Source: Dyadobacter psychrotolerans
GTDB taxonomy: Bacteria > Bacteroidota > Bacteroidia > Cytophagales > Spirosomataceae
Reading direction: 5' to 3'
DNA: 64,000 nucleotides
NCBI RefSeq assembly: GCF_004349265.1
Contig: NZ_SMFL01000004.1
Span: forward strand, 616,443-680,442
The notes under the pieces were generated by a model, which did not search any database, was not told the origin of the DNA, and was given only the letters and a program-made list of their open reading frames with translations. How positions within the stretch are numbered: the first letter of the stretch is position 1; every line of letters starts with the position of its first letter. The translations under genes and the position numbers were made by a program. Positions 18,791 to 27,918 of this stretch are shown piece by piece.

Positions 18791-20092
18791 TCAAATATGG
18801 AGCACACCTGCCATACTTTGCAGGTCATCAAAGTAAACATCGGTTAGTTTATCCCAATCCAGATCGAGACTGAAACTTCGTCCTTTCTGAGAAAAACGGG
18901 CTCTCAGCGGATCATCTGAAAGGATCGTTTGAATTTTGTCAACGTAATCGGCATGATTCTGTGGCTGACATTTAAAACCATTGATTCCTTGCTCGATAAA
19001 GTCTCTCGAGCCGCCGCCATCTGCAATAACGCACGGCAGCCCGCAGGCCATTGCTTCCAGAACCACATTGCCGTAAGTTTCAGAAACGGATGTAAAAAGA
19101 AAGACATCCGCTGATGCGTACAACTTCGCGAGTTCAGCGTGCTGAAGACTTCCGGTGAAAAATGCTTTATTCATCTTTTGCTGACAAGCCTTTTTTGCAA
19201 TACCATCCCCTGCGATGATAAAGTTATATTTTAGATTTTTGCTTTGACAGTATTCATAGATCCTGATTAAGGTTTCAAGGTTTTTCTCCCAAACAAGCCG
19301 AGAAGCAAACAAAATGTTAGGATTATTATTGCCTGTTGTCAATCGGAGTGAAGTTGTATCTCTTTTCTCCGGAGAAAACAGGTGTGTATCTATTCCTCGC
19401 TTCCAAAGTTTTAGTCCGGATTGACTTATTCCCATTTGTTGCATTTCGGCGGCAATGCTTTCTGATGGAACGTACACCAGTTCACATTGATTATAAAAGT
19501 TCTTTTGTGCGACCATTAGTTTCGCTTTTACCAGATCGATCAGAAAAGGCGCCTTACTGAGGTAATAGCTTATATAGGATATAAAGTGGGTGTGGTAAAT
19601 CGAAATAACAGGTAGCTGCAGGGATCGGGCATATTGAAGAGCAAAGCTGCCTAACAGCGATGGTGTTGCTATATGGATTATATCAGGATCGAAAGCCGAT
19701 AGTTTTTCCCTGAGTGTTTTATCCGCCAGATAGGGAAGTGCCATGGAGTAACTTTTGTTGAAAGGGACAGTAAGCGTAGGTATGCAAACACATTCAAATC
19801 CAAAAAGCTCATCAGGTCCTTTGCCACAGATGAAAAGAAATTCAAAGTGCTGTTGCGGAATTCTTCTGATGATCTGGAACATGGTCCGGGAAGCGCCGTC
19901 GAAGTCTTCAATCAGAATTTCAGCAAAGAAGGCGATCTTGATTTTTTTCAATTTCTGCGGATTTATCTTTTTAAAATTTGATAAATATACCAAGGCAGCT
20001 GATTTGAAAATTAATGCACTGAAATGATCACAATAATTTAATACAGAATCAGTCACGTTATAACGGTAAGGCGTTTCTCCGAAGAGGAACAT
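18791..20092 (-). CDS. Glycosyltransferase family 4, SQD2/MgtA-like
   Basis: 433 residues. After ~50 residues that look unlike the family, the GT4 core begins at KKIKIAFFAEILIEDFDGAS and continues with FDPDIIHIATPSLLG, ISIYHTHF, LKLWKRGIDTHLFSP, FASRLVWEKNLETLI and SVSETYGNVVLEAMACGLP. The IYHTHF plus W-RGID combination is what I associate with SQD2 and mannosyl/glucosyl-diacylglycerol-type enzymes that make phosphorus-free lipids. The true start may lie well inside: ATG 20092 gives an unsupported N-terminus, but no other in-frame ATG precedes the core. First gene of a tightly coupled operon with 17766-18779 and 16589-17791. Confidence 0.85.
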   Translation of the reverse strand: MFLFGETPYRYNVTDSVLNYCDHFSALIFKSAALVYLSNFKKINPQKLKKIKIAFFAEILIEDFDGASRTMFQIIRRIPQQHFEFLFICGKGPDELFGFECVCIPTLTVPFNKSYSMALPYLADKTLREKLSAFDPDIIHIATPSLLGSFALQYARSLQLPVISIYHTHFISYISYYLSKAPFLIDLVKAKLMVAQKNFYNQCELVYVPSESIAAEMQQMGISQSGLKLWKRGIDTHLFSPEKRDTTSLRLTTGNNNPNILFASRLVWEKNLETLIRIYEYCQSKNLKYNFIIAGDGIAKKACQQKMNKAFFTGSLQHAELAKLYASADVFLFTSVSETYGNVVLEAMACGLPCVIADGGGSRDFIEQGINGFKCQPQNHADYVDKIQTILSDDPLRARFSQKGRSFSLDLDWDKLTDVYFDDLQSMAGVLHI

Positions 20093-20219
20093 TTATGGAT
20101 TGCAATGTAATACCCTGGTTTTATTGTCTGAAAAGAAGATAAATTATATTTATCCTTATCAGCCTAATGGATAAAACACGTCTAAAACACTGCTTTAAAC
20201 CTGCTGGCATTATGTTATT

Positions 20220-20248
20220 GTTAAGATTGCTTTTCCTACCGTTAGGAT
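20220..20248 (+). promoter_or_regulatory. Direct repeat GTTAAGAT / GTTAGGAT upstream of PhoX-style gene
   Basis: Two imperfect 8-bp copies start 21 bases apart (20220 and 20241), about two helix turns, directly before the -7 element at 20263. The second copy covers the -33 position, where an activator that replaces the -33 contact would bind. A TTGTTAAG word also lies upstream of susC at about 6055. Possible PhoB-type site; weak evidence. Confidence 0.3.
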
Positions 20249-20262
20249 CTGATCAGGCATAT

Positions 20263-20270
20263 TAGTTTTG
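20263..20270 (+). promoter_or_regulatory. -7 promoter element of 20295 gene
   Basis: TAGTTTTG fits TAnnTTTG and lies 24 bases before ATG 20295. It overlaps the alternative TTG start at 20268, which is therefore unlikely. No -33 TTG at 19-21 bases. Confidence 0.5.
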
Positions 20271-20294
20271 CTTTTTACATACTCAGATCACTAT

Positions 20295-21797
20295 ATGAAA
20301 TTTACAAATTCTATTATTTCCTGCCTTGTTGTGGCAGTTGTATTAAATGCTTGTATGAAGGATCATATTCCTCAGGTCCCTGTGGAGAACCCGGCGTCAT
20401 TTAAGGAAGTGGCTACAATTGATCTTGGAGGAGCTGCTGCGTCAGAAATTTCTGCCTATGATGCAGCATCAAAAAGACTTTTTACAGTCAACAATGAATC
20501 CAGTGCGCTGGTAGACGTTTTGGATCTTTCCGCATTTCCTGTGATCACCAAATTACAGCCGATCAACGTTTCAGCCTTGGGAGGTGTAGCCAACAGTGTC
20601 GCAGTTTCTGACGGCAAGCTTGCCATTGCTTTGGAAGCAACCAACAAGCAGGCAAATGGCAGTGTGATCGTGATCAATACCGGCTCACTTCAAACCATTA
20701 AGCAAATTACAGTAGGCGTCCTGCCGGACATGGTTACTTTCAGCCCGGATGGGAAATTCATCGTAACTGCCAATGAAGGAGAGCCCAGCGCAGACTACAC
20801 GGTGGATCCCGAAGGTTCTGTATCCATCATTAACGTTGCGGATAATTATAGCGTAAAAACACTCACGTTCAGTTCATTTGCTTCTTCTTACAGCCAGCTG
20901 GCTGCGGGTGGCTTCAGGGTATACGGGCCGAAGGCTAATTTCGCCCAGGACGTCGAACCCGAATACGTAGCCGTTTCCTCTGATTCGAAAAAAGCTTTCG
21001 TAACCCTTCAGGAGAATAACGGAATTGCAGAAGTTGATCTTGTTAGCGGAGCAATTCTGAAAATTAACCCTTTGGGAACCAAGGATATGAATTTGGCAGC
21101 CAACGCAATGGATCCCAGCGACAGAGACAGTAAAATTGCTCTGGGGAGCTGGCCGGTAAAATCGCTTTATCTGCCTGATGCCATTTCTTATTTTTCTGTG
21201 GGTAGCGCTGAATATTTGATCACTGCCAACGAAGGAGATGCCCGTGAATATACTGCGTTTGATGAGCAGGCAAGAGTGAGTACACTTAAACTGGATCCGA
21301 CCGCTTTTCCAACAGCAGCTACTTTGCAATTGCCTGCAAATCTTGGACGTTTGCGTGTGACAAGCACTTTGGGTGATACCGACAACGACGGAGATTACGA
21401 TGTACTTTATGGTTTTGGAGGGCGTGGATTTAGCATTTACAATGCGGCCAGCGGACAGCTTGTTCATGATTCAGGTAAAGGTTTGGAACAGGAAGTGATC
21501 AATGCCGGTATTTATGATGATGACCGCTCAGATGACAAAGGTGTTGAGCCCGAAGGAGTCACCGTTGGCTGGATGAATAATAAACCTGTTGCCTTCATTG
21601 CCTTGGAGCGCGTTGATGCAATCGCTGTTTATGATTTAAGCGATCCTGCAAAGCCTGTATTTCTGCAACTTATAAAAACCGGTGATGCGCCGGAAGGAAT
21701 ATTATTTGTTTCCTCAGATAAAAGTCCGAATGGTAAAAGTCTGTTGATATCCAGCAATGAAGGTGACGGTACGGTAAAGTTTTATCAGGCAAATTAA
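20295..21797 (+). CDS. Choice-of-anchor-I / PhoX-style beta-propeller lipoprotein
   Basis: About 500 residues with lipobox LNAC (Cys near 20). The sequence is a run of beta-propeller blades: YDAASKRLFTVNNESSALVDVLDL, GVANSVAVSDGKLAIALEA, VTFSPDGKFIVTANEGEPS, FLITANEGDAREY-like and DAPEGILFVSS. This is the 'choice-of-anchor I' family, whose members are often found with, and annotated as, alkaline phosphatases. Whether it is catalytic cannot be judged here. It shares the CxKDH start of the mature lipoprotein with the PhoX-like protein at 995. It is divergent from the glycosyltransferase operon and ends at a strong bidirectional hairpin. Confidence 0.78.
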   Translation: MKFTNSIISCLVVAVVLNACMKDHIPQVPVENPASFKEVATIDLGGAAASEISAYDAASKRLFTVNNESSALVDVLDLSAFPVITKLQPINVSALGGVANSVAVSDGKLAIALEATNKQANGSVIVINTGSLQTIKQITVGVLPDMVTFSPDGKFIVTANEGEPSADYTVDPEGSVSIINVADNYSVKTLTFSSFASSYSQLAAGGFRVYGPKANFAQDVEPEYVAVSSDSKKAFVTLQENNGIAEVDLVSGAILKINPLGTKDMNLAANAMDPSDRDSKIALGSWPVKSLYLPDAISYFSVGSAEYLITANEGDAREYTAFDEQARVSTLKLDPTAFPTAATLQLPANLGRLRVTSTLGDTDNDGDYDVLYGFGGRGFSIYNAASGQLVHDSGKGLEQEVINAGIYDDDRSDDKGVEPEGVTVGWMNNKPVAFIALERVDAIAVYDLSDPAKPVFLQLIKTGDAPEGILFVSSDKSPNGKSLLISSNEGDGTVKFYQAN

Positions 21798-21815
21798 TTA
21801 TTACCGGTTTCAATT

Positions 21816-21850
21816 TAAAAATGCTGCTTTCGACCAAAGCAGCATTTTTA
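21816..21850. terminator. Bidirectional terminator hairpin
   Basis: A perfect 15-bp stem (TAAAAATGCTGCTTT with its complement) around the 5-base loop CGACC, with a run of A before and T after. Ends the 20295 gene. Confidence 0.85.
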
Positions 21851-22054
21851 TTGCCCATTGGCTTCAACTCGTCCTATGCGTCCGGGTCTTACCTCTCCTT
21901 GAAAGAGCAAATTTTTTGGATCACCGGGCCACGCTGTTAATCCTGTTAACTGATTGCCTGTATTCTTTACGTTCTAAATAGCCGCAGTGATTCATTTCCA
22001 AACGTCGGAGACCTTTAAAAGACCATTTTAGTGAGATACAGGGGCTATATTTGA

Positions 22055-22062
22055 TATCTTTG
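22055..22062 (+). promoter_or_regulatory. -7 promoter element of the tricorn-like protease
   Basis: TATCTTTG fits TAnnTTTG, 41 bases before ATG 22103. A TTTTAG at about 22026-22031 is a weak -33 candidate. The rest of 21851-22102 shows nothing I can name. Confidence 0.45.
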
Positions 22063-22102
22063 TAACACCTGTTACTAAAATCAACCTCATATTTGCCTGC
22101 AC

Positions 22103-25100
22103 ATGTATCATCGGATATCGATTTTTGTATTGTTATTATTTTGTGTTCTCATAGCGTGTGGACAGACCACTCCAAAATGGGTCCGGTATCCTTCCATTTC
22201 TCCGGATGGAAGTGCCATTGTTTTTACCTATAAAGGTGATTTGTACCGGGTTGCTTCCTCTGGCGGCCAGGCACTGCAACTTACTTTCCATGAAGCGCAT
22301 GACTACCAGCCTGTTTGGAGTCCGGACGGGAAACAAATTGCTTTTGCTTCAGACCGTTATGGCAATTTTGACTTGTTTATCATGAGCGCGCAGGGAGGTG
22401 AAGCAAAACGGCTTACTTTTCACTCCAACGACGAAACGCCATTTACTTTTACGCCAGATGGCCGGTCGGTGGTGTTTGGTGGAGTGCGACAAGACCAGGC
22501 TTCACACAGGCAATATCCGGCGGCCTCGCAGCCAGAACTTTATGCTGTGCCGGTTCAGGGTGGAAGGGTAAAAATGGTCTTAACCAGTCCGGCGGAATAT
22601 GTTCGCTACACGAAAGACGGAAAAACGCTGGTTTATCATGATAAAAAAGGCGGCGAAAATGAATGGAGGAAACATCATAAATCTTCCATTGCCCGCGATA
22701 TCTGGACATATGACACCAAAACCCAAAAGCATTCTAAAATAACTTCATTTTATGGCGAAGACCGCCAGCCGGTATTGGCCGATAATGATAAAAGTATTTA
22801 TTATCTCTCGGAAGAAAGCGGCAATTTCAACATTCATAAACTTGCTCTGACAGAACCTTCTAAAAATACAAAAATCACCTCTTTGAAGACACATCCTGTA
22901 AGATTTCTAAGTGCTTCTGACAGTGGTTTGCTTAGCTTCTCTTTTGGAGGCGAACTCTATACAGTGCGGGAAGGAGAAAATCCCAAAAAGCTAGACATTA
23001 GCATCATTACCCAGGATAAGTCCAACAAAGACAGCTTTGTGGCGATCAACGGTGGCGTAAAGGAATTTTCAGTTTCGCCGGATGGAAAAGAAGTTGCTTT
23101 TATTGCCAGAGGGGAGGTTTTTGTTACTTCGGTAGACGGCAAAATGACCAAACGTATCACGAATACACCGCAGCAGGAGCGGTTTGTAGAATTTGCTCCG
23201 GATGGCAAATCATTGGTTTATGCCAGTGAGCGTGACAACCATTGGCAAATATTTCAGGCAAGCAGGGGGCGTAAGGAGGAGCCTTTCTTTTACGCCTCAA
23301 CATTGATTGATGAGAAAGCACTTGTTAAAACCAAAAACGATAATTATCAGCCTAAACTTTCCCCGGATGGAAAAAAACTAGCTTATGTCGAAGATAGGCG
23401 TACCTTGAAAGTTATGGAGATCAGTACAGGAAACAGTACAGTTCTTCTGACTCCAAAAGAGCTGTATCATATGCAGGACGGCGATCAGTACTTCTCATGG
23501 AGTCCTGACAGCAAGTGGATCCTGGCTAACGTGAAACCGACTATGGTAAACGGAGAGGTGACGTTGCTGGATGCAGAAGGGAAAAAGCCAATGACCAATC
23601 TGACAAAGAGTGGCTATGATGACTACGAGGCTAATTGGGTGAACGGCGGAAAGCAAATCCTGTGGGTTAGCAATCGCCACGGAATGAAAGACCATGCATC
23701 AAGCGGCAGTTCCCAAGCGGATGTCTACACCATGTTCCTTACCAGAGAGGCCTGGGATAAATACAACCTCAGCAAGGACGAATATAATTTGTCAAAAGAG
23801 ATAGACAAATTGAAAGGCGGAGATAAACCGAAGGACAAAAAGGATTCATTAAAAATAGAAAAGGAAAAGCAAAATGAACCGATTGTCATTGAACTGAATG
23901 GCATTTATGACCGAAAAGCCCGCCTTACTATTCATTCGTCAAATCTGAGTGATGCTGTTCTTTCCAAAGATGGGGAAAAGCTTTATTATCTGGCGCGCTT
24001 TGAGAAAAACAGCAACCTTTGGAGCACAAACCTGAGAACCAAGGAAACAAAAATGGAGATGTCGCTTGACGATACAGATGGAAGTTTGAAATGGGATAAA
24101 GAACAAAAAAACCTGTTTTTGCTTGCTGCCGGTAAAATCACCAAAATTACGATTGAGGGAAATAAAAAAGAGGCAATCCAGATAGCGGGTGACATGATGC
24201 TGGATTCCGAGGCTGAACGCGCATACATGTTTGAACACGTATGGCTAAGAACCAGGAAAATATTTTACACGCCGGAGATGCACGGGGCAGACTGGGACGG
24301 ATTGAAAAAGGTGTATCTAGGCTTGCTGCCGCATGTAGGTAATAGTTATGAGTTTGCTGAGTTGCTTTCTGAGATGATCGGCGAGCTAAATGTATCACAC
24401 GCCGGAGCACGTTTCGGGCGCAGTGTACCTGAGGCGGATGCAACCGCTTCTCTGGGGATACTTTTGGATTATTCCCATACGACTGACGGGATTTTAATTA
24501 CTGAGGTTTTACAGCAGGGGCCGCTGGATAAGGCTGGTTTTATCGTAAAACCGGGTCATATTATTGAGAAAATTGATGGCGAAACGATCGTCTCTGACAG
24601 AGATATTTCCCGGTACCTGAATCGCAAAGCTGGTAAGTTTACATTGCTCGAAATTCTGGATCCCAAGTCAAAAAAACGGGAGCAAATTACTGTAAAACCC
24701 ATTACACTGGCAGAAGAAAATGTATTGCTTTATAAGCGCTGGGTGAAGCAAAACCAAGCCGAAGTTGACAGTCTGTCAAAGGGGAAACTGGGTTACGTGC
24801 ATATTCCGGGAATGAACGACGGCCAGTACCGAAACGTGTATGAAGAAATGATGGGTAAATACGCTGACCGGCAGGGCGTAGTGGTAGACACTCGGTTCAA
24901 TGGCGGAGGCGACCTTGTTTCTGATCTTGCGATGTTCTTTACTGGCGACAAATTCATCACCTATGCCACAGCAGATCGGTCGATAGGGTATGAGCCGACT
25001 TTCCGTTGGACCAAACCAACACTCGCCATGTTTAACGAGGCCAATTACAGCGACGGGCACTGCTTTTCCTGTGGTTATACTGAGCTTAAAATTGGTAAAA

Positions 25101-25339
25101 CAGTAGGTATGCCGGTTCCCGGAACATGCAGTTTTGCAGGCTGGGAACTATTACCAGACGGTACCAGATGGGGCGCAGTGCCAATCAGTGCTAAAAACAA
25201 AGCAGGGGAGTGGCTGGAAAATAACGAGACCAGGCCCGGCTTTGAAGTTAAAAATGATCCTGCGCTTATTGCAATCGGAAAAGATCAGCAACTTGAAAAA
25301 GCCGTCGAAGAGTTGTTGAAAGATATAGCTCCGAAATAG
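22103..25339 (+). CDS. Tricorn-like S41 family protease (PD40 propeller, PDZ, S41)
   Basis: 1,078 residues with an export signal and lipobox-like LIACG near 19. The first ~650 residues are PD40/WD40-like blades (SISPDGSAIVF, WSPDGKQIAFASD, FTPDGRSVVF, LSPDGKKLAYV). A charged Lys-rich linker follows near 560-590. A PDZ domain comes next (GILLDYSHTTDGILITEV ... GPLDKAGFIVKPG), then the S41 core with DTRFNGGGDLVSDL and the candidate nucleophile Ser in NYSDGH. Tricorn family proteases degrade peptides; this one faces the periplasm. It is intact and monocistronic between two hairpins. No link to its neighbours is obvious. Confidence 0.92.
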   Translation: MYHRISIFVLLLFCVLIACGQTTPKWVRYPSISPDGSAIVFTYKGDLYRVASSGGQALQLTFHEAHDYQPVWSPDGKQIAFASDRYGNFDLFIMSAQGGEAKRLTFHSNDETPFTFTPDGRSVVFGGVRQDQASHRQYPAASQPELYAVPVQGGRVKMVLTSPAEYVRYTKDGKTLVYHDKKGGENEWRKHHKSSIARDIWTYDTKTQKHSKITSFYGEDRQPVLADNDKSIYYLSEESGNFNIHKLALTEPSKNTKITSLKTHPVRFLSASDSGLLSFSFGGELYTVREGENPKKLDISIITQDKSNKDSFVAINGGVKEFSVSPDGKEVAFIARGEVFVTSVDGKMTKRITNTPQQERFVEFAPDGKSLVYASERDNHWQIFQASRGRKEEPFFYASTLIDEKALVKTKNDNYQPKLSPDGKKLAYVEDRRTLKVMEISTGNSTVLLTPKELYHMQDGDQYFSWSPDSKWILANVKPTMVNGEVTLLDAEGKKPMTNLTKSGYDDYEANWVNGGKQILWVSNRHGMKDHASSGSSQADVYTMFLTREAWDKYNLSKDEYNLSKEIDKLKGGDKPKDKKDSLKIEKEKQNEPIVIELNGIYDRKARLTIHSSNLSDAVLSKDGEKLYYLARFEKNSNLWSTNLRTKETKMEMSLDDTDGSLKWDKEQKNLFLLAAGKITKITIEGNKKEAIQIAGDMMLDSEAERAYMFEHVWLRTRKIFYTPEMHGADWDGLKKVYLGLLPHVGNSYEFAELLSEMIGELNVSHAGARFGRSVPEADATASLGILLDYSHTTDGILITEVLQQGPLDKAGFIVKPGHIIEKIDGETIVSDRDISRYLNRKAGKFTLLEILDPKSKKREQITVKPITLAEENVLLYKRWVKQNQAEVDSLSKGKLGYVHIPGMNDGQYRNVYEEMMGKYADRQGVVVDTRFNGGGDLVSDLAMFFTGDKFITYATADRSIGYEPTFRWTKPTLAMFNEANYSDGHCFSCGYTELKIGKTVGMPVPGTCSFAGWELLPDGTRWGAVPISAKNKAGEWLENNETRPGFEVKNDPALIAIGKDQQLEKAVEELLKDIAPK

Positions 25340-25869
25340 TGACAAAAGATTCTATGAATCTGGTTCGTTTATGCCGAAAATAGCTTATTAAAATCATCAA
25401 AGCCGGTTGGAGAGGTAAACCGGCTTTGATGCTGCGTAAATGAATTTAAGATATGTAAAAAGTTTATCATTATAGTAGCAGATTACCCAAGACACAAATC
25501 TCCTCTTACCTGGAAAATACACCTGAAATTCTCAGGTAAGTCCGTGGATCAATTGCTACGCGCAGCTAAGGCTTAACATTGACTAAGACTATTTCTTACA
25601 CCTGTTTATAGGTCAATCCGTGCATCTTCCCTCGATTTTGTAAAGTGATCAGATCTGAAAGACTTTCGAATTTAGTAAGACTATCTAAACCTCCCAGGCA
25701 GGCACTGTCTTTTTATTTCTACGTGCGGAAACATTTCAACATAAATTTTTGAAAAATTTGATCCTAAAGAAAGTTTGTAAAAAAGTTTTACTTACTTGTC
25801 TATCAATTAAGTATACTTTTTCTTGCATCTTCTTTATTTGAATAAAACTTATACCGCCATGCTTCCTAA
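25340..25869. other. Gene-poor region, 530 bp
   Basis: Contains a hairpin at 25399-25427 and then AT-rich sequence without a convincing frame. Since a sulfatase tail follows directly, the stretch may be decayed coding DNA or a deletion joint, but I could not read any sulfatase sequence here in any frame. Confidence 0.5.
25399..25427 (+). terminator. Hairpin after the tricorn-like protease gene
   Basis: AAAGCCGGTT and AACCGGCTTT form a perfect 10-bp stem around nine bases. There is no long T-run after TTT. Confidence 0.6.
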
Positions 25870-26244
25870 ACTTTCCACTTATTTGCCAAAACCTCCTGTT
25901 ACGGCTTTAATAAAAACTATAAACTCATTTACAACGCCCTTTGGCAGTTGCCATACCATCCCGTTGATTTCGCCGGCCAGTCTTTTTGGAAATCAATTTC
26001 GGAACAAAACAAAACCGGCAAGCTGGATTCTTTATATACTGGTTTATTTTTTCGGGAGCACCGATCCATGTTTGAAGTTTTTGATCTGAAAAATGATCCC
26101 GATGAATTTACTAACCTGGCAGGAAAACCTGAATTCGCAGCAGTTGAGAAGGACTTGAAAACGCGTTTGCAGGAATGGATGATTCTTAATCAGGATTATC
26201 TCCCTTTGCCGGTGCCACCCAATGCAGCAAGAAAAGGTCAATAA
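25870..26244 (+). pseudogene. C-terminal remnant of a sulfatase
   Basis: The frame is open only from after a TAA at 25867-25869 to 26244 and has no proper start. Its translation reads as the end of a type I sulfatase: NYKLIYNALWQLPYHPVD, then MFEVFDLKNDPDEFTNLAG (the very typical 'LYDLxxDPxExxNLA' motif) and a closing helix LKTRLQEWM. The catalytic N-terminal two thirds (C/S-x-P-x-R region) are missing. I read it as a 3' gene fragment left by deletion. It is followed, in the same direction, by another truncated gene, the start of a SusC-like protein. Confidence 0.75.
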
Positions 26245-26342
26245 CTGATACCCACCGAGTCGCGAAAACGATTTGAATGCACGCATTCAAACGGATACCT
26301 ATTGCCAAAGAATAACAAGTATTGTTTAGACAGATAATTCAA

Positions 26343-26663
26343 ATGAGAAATTTTTTACTTCCCTGGTACAAGGTGATGGTTCCGTTGGCATGTTTTTGCG
26401 GAATTATACCAGTCACGAATACTGCTTGTCTGGCTTTACAAGCTGACCCAAGTACCGATTCTTTGCCTGTTCATGTAAATGGAAACCAGCAGGTTTTTCG
26501 CCCTTTAAAACTAAACCTTTTGCATGGTCAGCAAACAAGAGACAGGCTCGTCCAGTCGGTAGGTTATCTGGATGGTGAAAGGCTTGAAAGTGCACCTGTC
26601 ACTCTTTTAAGTAACGCCTTCGCCGGACAGCTGGCCGTGCAAAACAAATTGTTTATCAATTGA
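26343..26663 (+). pseudogene. N-terminal remnant of a SusC-like transporter
   Basis: 107 codons from ATG 26343. It has a signal-peptide-like start, then RDRLVQSVGYLDGERLESAP followed by VTLLSNAFAGQLA. This matches the plug start of SusC/RagA proteins, where 'SNALxGxLAG' is standard. Homology stops at GQLA (about 26635), and nine unrelated residues lead to a stop. A normal SusC has ~1,000 residues, so about 90% is lost. The break point marks the likely left end of the integrase-bearing segment. ORF-calling programs may list it as a small hypothetical protein. Confidence 0.65.
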
Positions 26664-26814
26664 TTGTATCCTGTCAAATCATATAATCACCTTGTCACTC
26701 ACCAGATTGCCGTGACTGGCTTGCAATTAGCTCAAAGATAGGAATTATTAAAACTACCTAGCCAAGGTCAGAATGGAATTTGGATCAGGTATGCTTGACG
26801 ACTAAGCTAATCAA

Positions 26815-27918
26815 CTAATTTTGTCTAAATCGCTCAAATGTTTGCCAATATTTGTCCTTAAAAATGTCATATTGGATTTCAAAGCTATTGTGATGCTTAC
26901 GTTGAATCTCATCAAATATCTTGGATGGCCTTCTGAAATCTTTGCAAGCGAAATAAATGTCTCTCTCATTTTTCGCAGTTTGCCTTCCGACATTCAAAAA
27001 TCCCTCGCTTTCAATTAGAAACATCATAATTTCATCCTCAATCTCATTCATTAACGCATAGTCGACACTGTTCGGTAGACCATTGCTTTCAATTCCATCA
27101 TAATTTATCGTCACAATGGCTAACCAAGGATGCGAAGCTTGCCTATCCCACGCAAGCAACTTTGAATTGATCACTGCTAAGAGGGGGCTACCATTCTCTA
27201 ATTCAGCTTCCAAAATTGAATACTCATCTTCATTTGTATCATATCTGGTGCCCTCATATTTCTCCACAAATTCTTTTTCTCTCCAACCTAAAAAGTCTTT
27301 CAACTTGCCAATAGGAAGCAACTCTCCTTGTGCTTCATTTTCAGCAATGACTTGCAGATTGTCAATATTGTTTACAAAGTCAAGTTCTCCTAAATAGTTT
27401 TCCAAAAAGATATAGATACCCCTGATTATCTGCTCACGATTTTCATCTGTCATATCACTATGGACGATGCAAATATCAATTTCATCCGGATAGTCGTTGT
27501 GGTCGTTGGCATAAAAGAATAAATTATCTGAATAAAATTCTAAGTCGGCCATTGAAATGGAAACATTCTCGATGTCCGTTGCGGGTTTTAAGGCTGTAAA
27601 CTTCCATCCAGCTAACTGAGGGGCGGACTGAACAAGCTCTTCTACAAACACTATATTTTTTATATTCCCATCGGCTGTCAAAATGAGCTCCGCAGTATTA
27701 TCGTCATACATGCCGGCTAGATAGAAGTATCCATCCCGCAGTTCTTCCAGTTTCTCCGAGAGTTTGTTGAAAAAATATTTTTCTATATTCTGGCCACTTT
27801 GAACTGCTTTGAAAAATTTCCTCTCATTTTCTGCAAACCATTTCCAGAAGTCTGAACAGTTTTGGAGTGGCTTGCTTTTTATGCCCAGAATGCTTTTTAC
27901 GAAATCCATATTCAACAT
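26815..27918 (-). CDS. DUF695-domain protein of unknown function
   Basis: 367 residues from ATG 27918; a TTG at 27954 would add 12 residues without support. No signal peptide, so cytoplasmic. The middle region (ADLEFYSDNLFFYANDHND, FLENYLGELDFVNNID) and the C-terminus (HPWLAIVTINYDG, NEIEDEIMMFLIESEGF, VGRQTAKNERDIYFACKDF, then YDIFKDKYWQTFERF) fit the DUF695 family seen in many Bacteroidota. No catalytic motif known. It lies in the gene-poor, lower-GC segment between the SusC scar and the broken integrase, so it is probably cargo of that element. Function unknown. Confidence 0.7.
   Translation of the reverse strand: MLNMDFVKSILGIKSKPLQNCSDFWKWFAENERKFFKAVQSGQNIEKYFFNKLSEKLEELRDGYFYLAGMYDDNTAELILTADGNIKNIVFVEELVQSAPQLAGWKFTALKPATDIENVSISMADLEFYSDNLFFYANDHNDYPDEIDICIVHSDMTDENREQIIRGIYIFLENYLGELDFVNNIDNLQVIAENEAQGELLPIGKLKDFLGWREKEFVEKYEGTRYDTNEDEYSILEAELENGSPLLAVINSKLLAWDRQASHPWLAIVTINYDGIESNGLPNSVDYALMNEIEDEIMMFLIESEGFLNVGRQTAKNERDIYFACKDFRRPSKIFDEIQRKHHNSFEIQYDIFKDKYWQTFERFRQN

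Noticed and set aside
25823..26089. 88-codon frame overlapping the sulfatase remnant
   Set aside because: Shadow in another frame; the sulfatase tail in the neighbouring frame has clear family motifs.
26091..26105. TGATCCCG near 26095 as a possible attR copy of the tRNA-Lys end
   Set aside because: Only eight bases match and they lie inside the sulfatase tail; a real attachment repeat should be longer.
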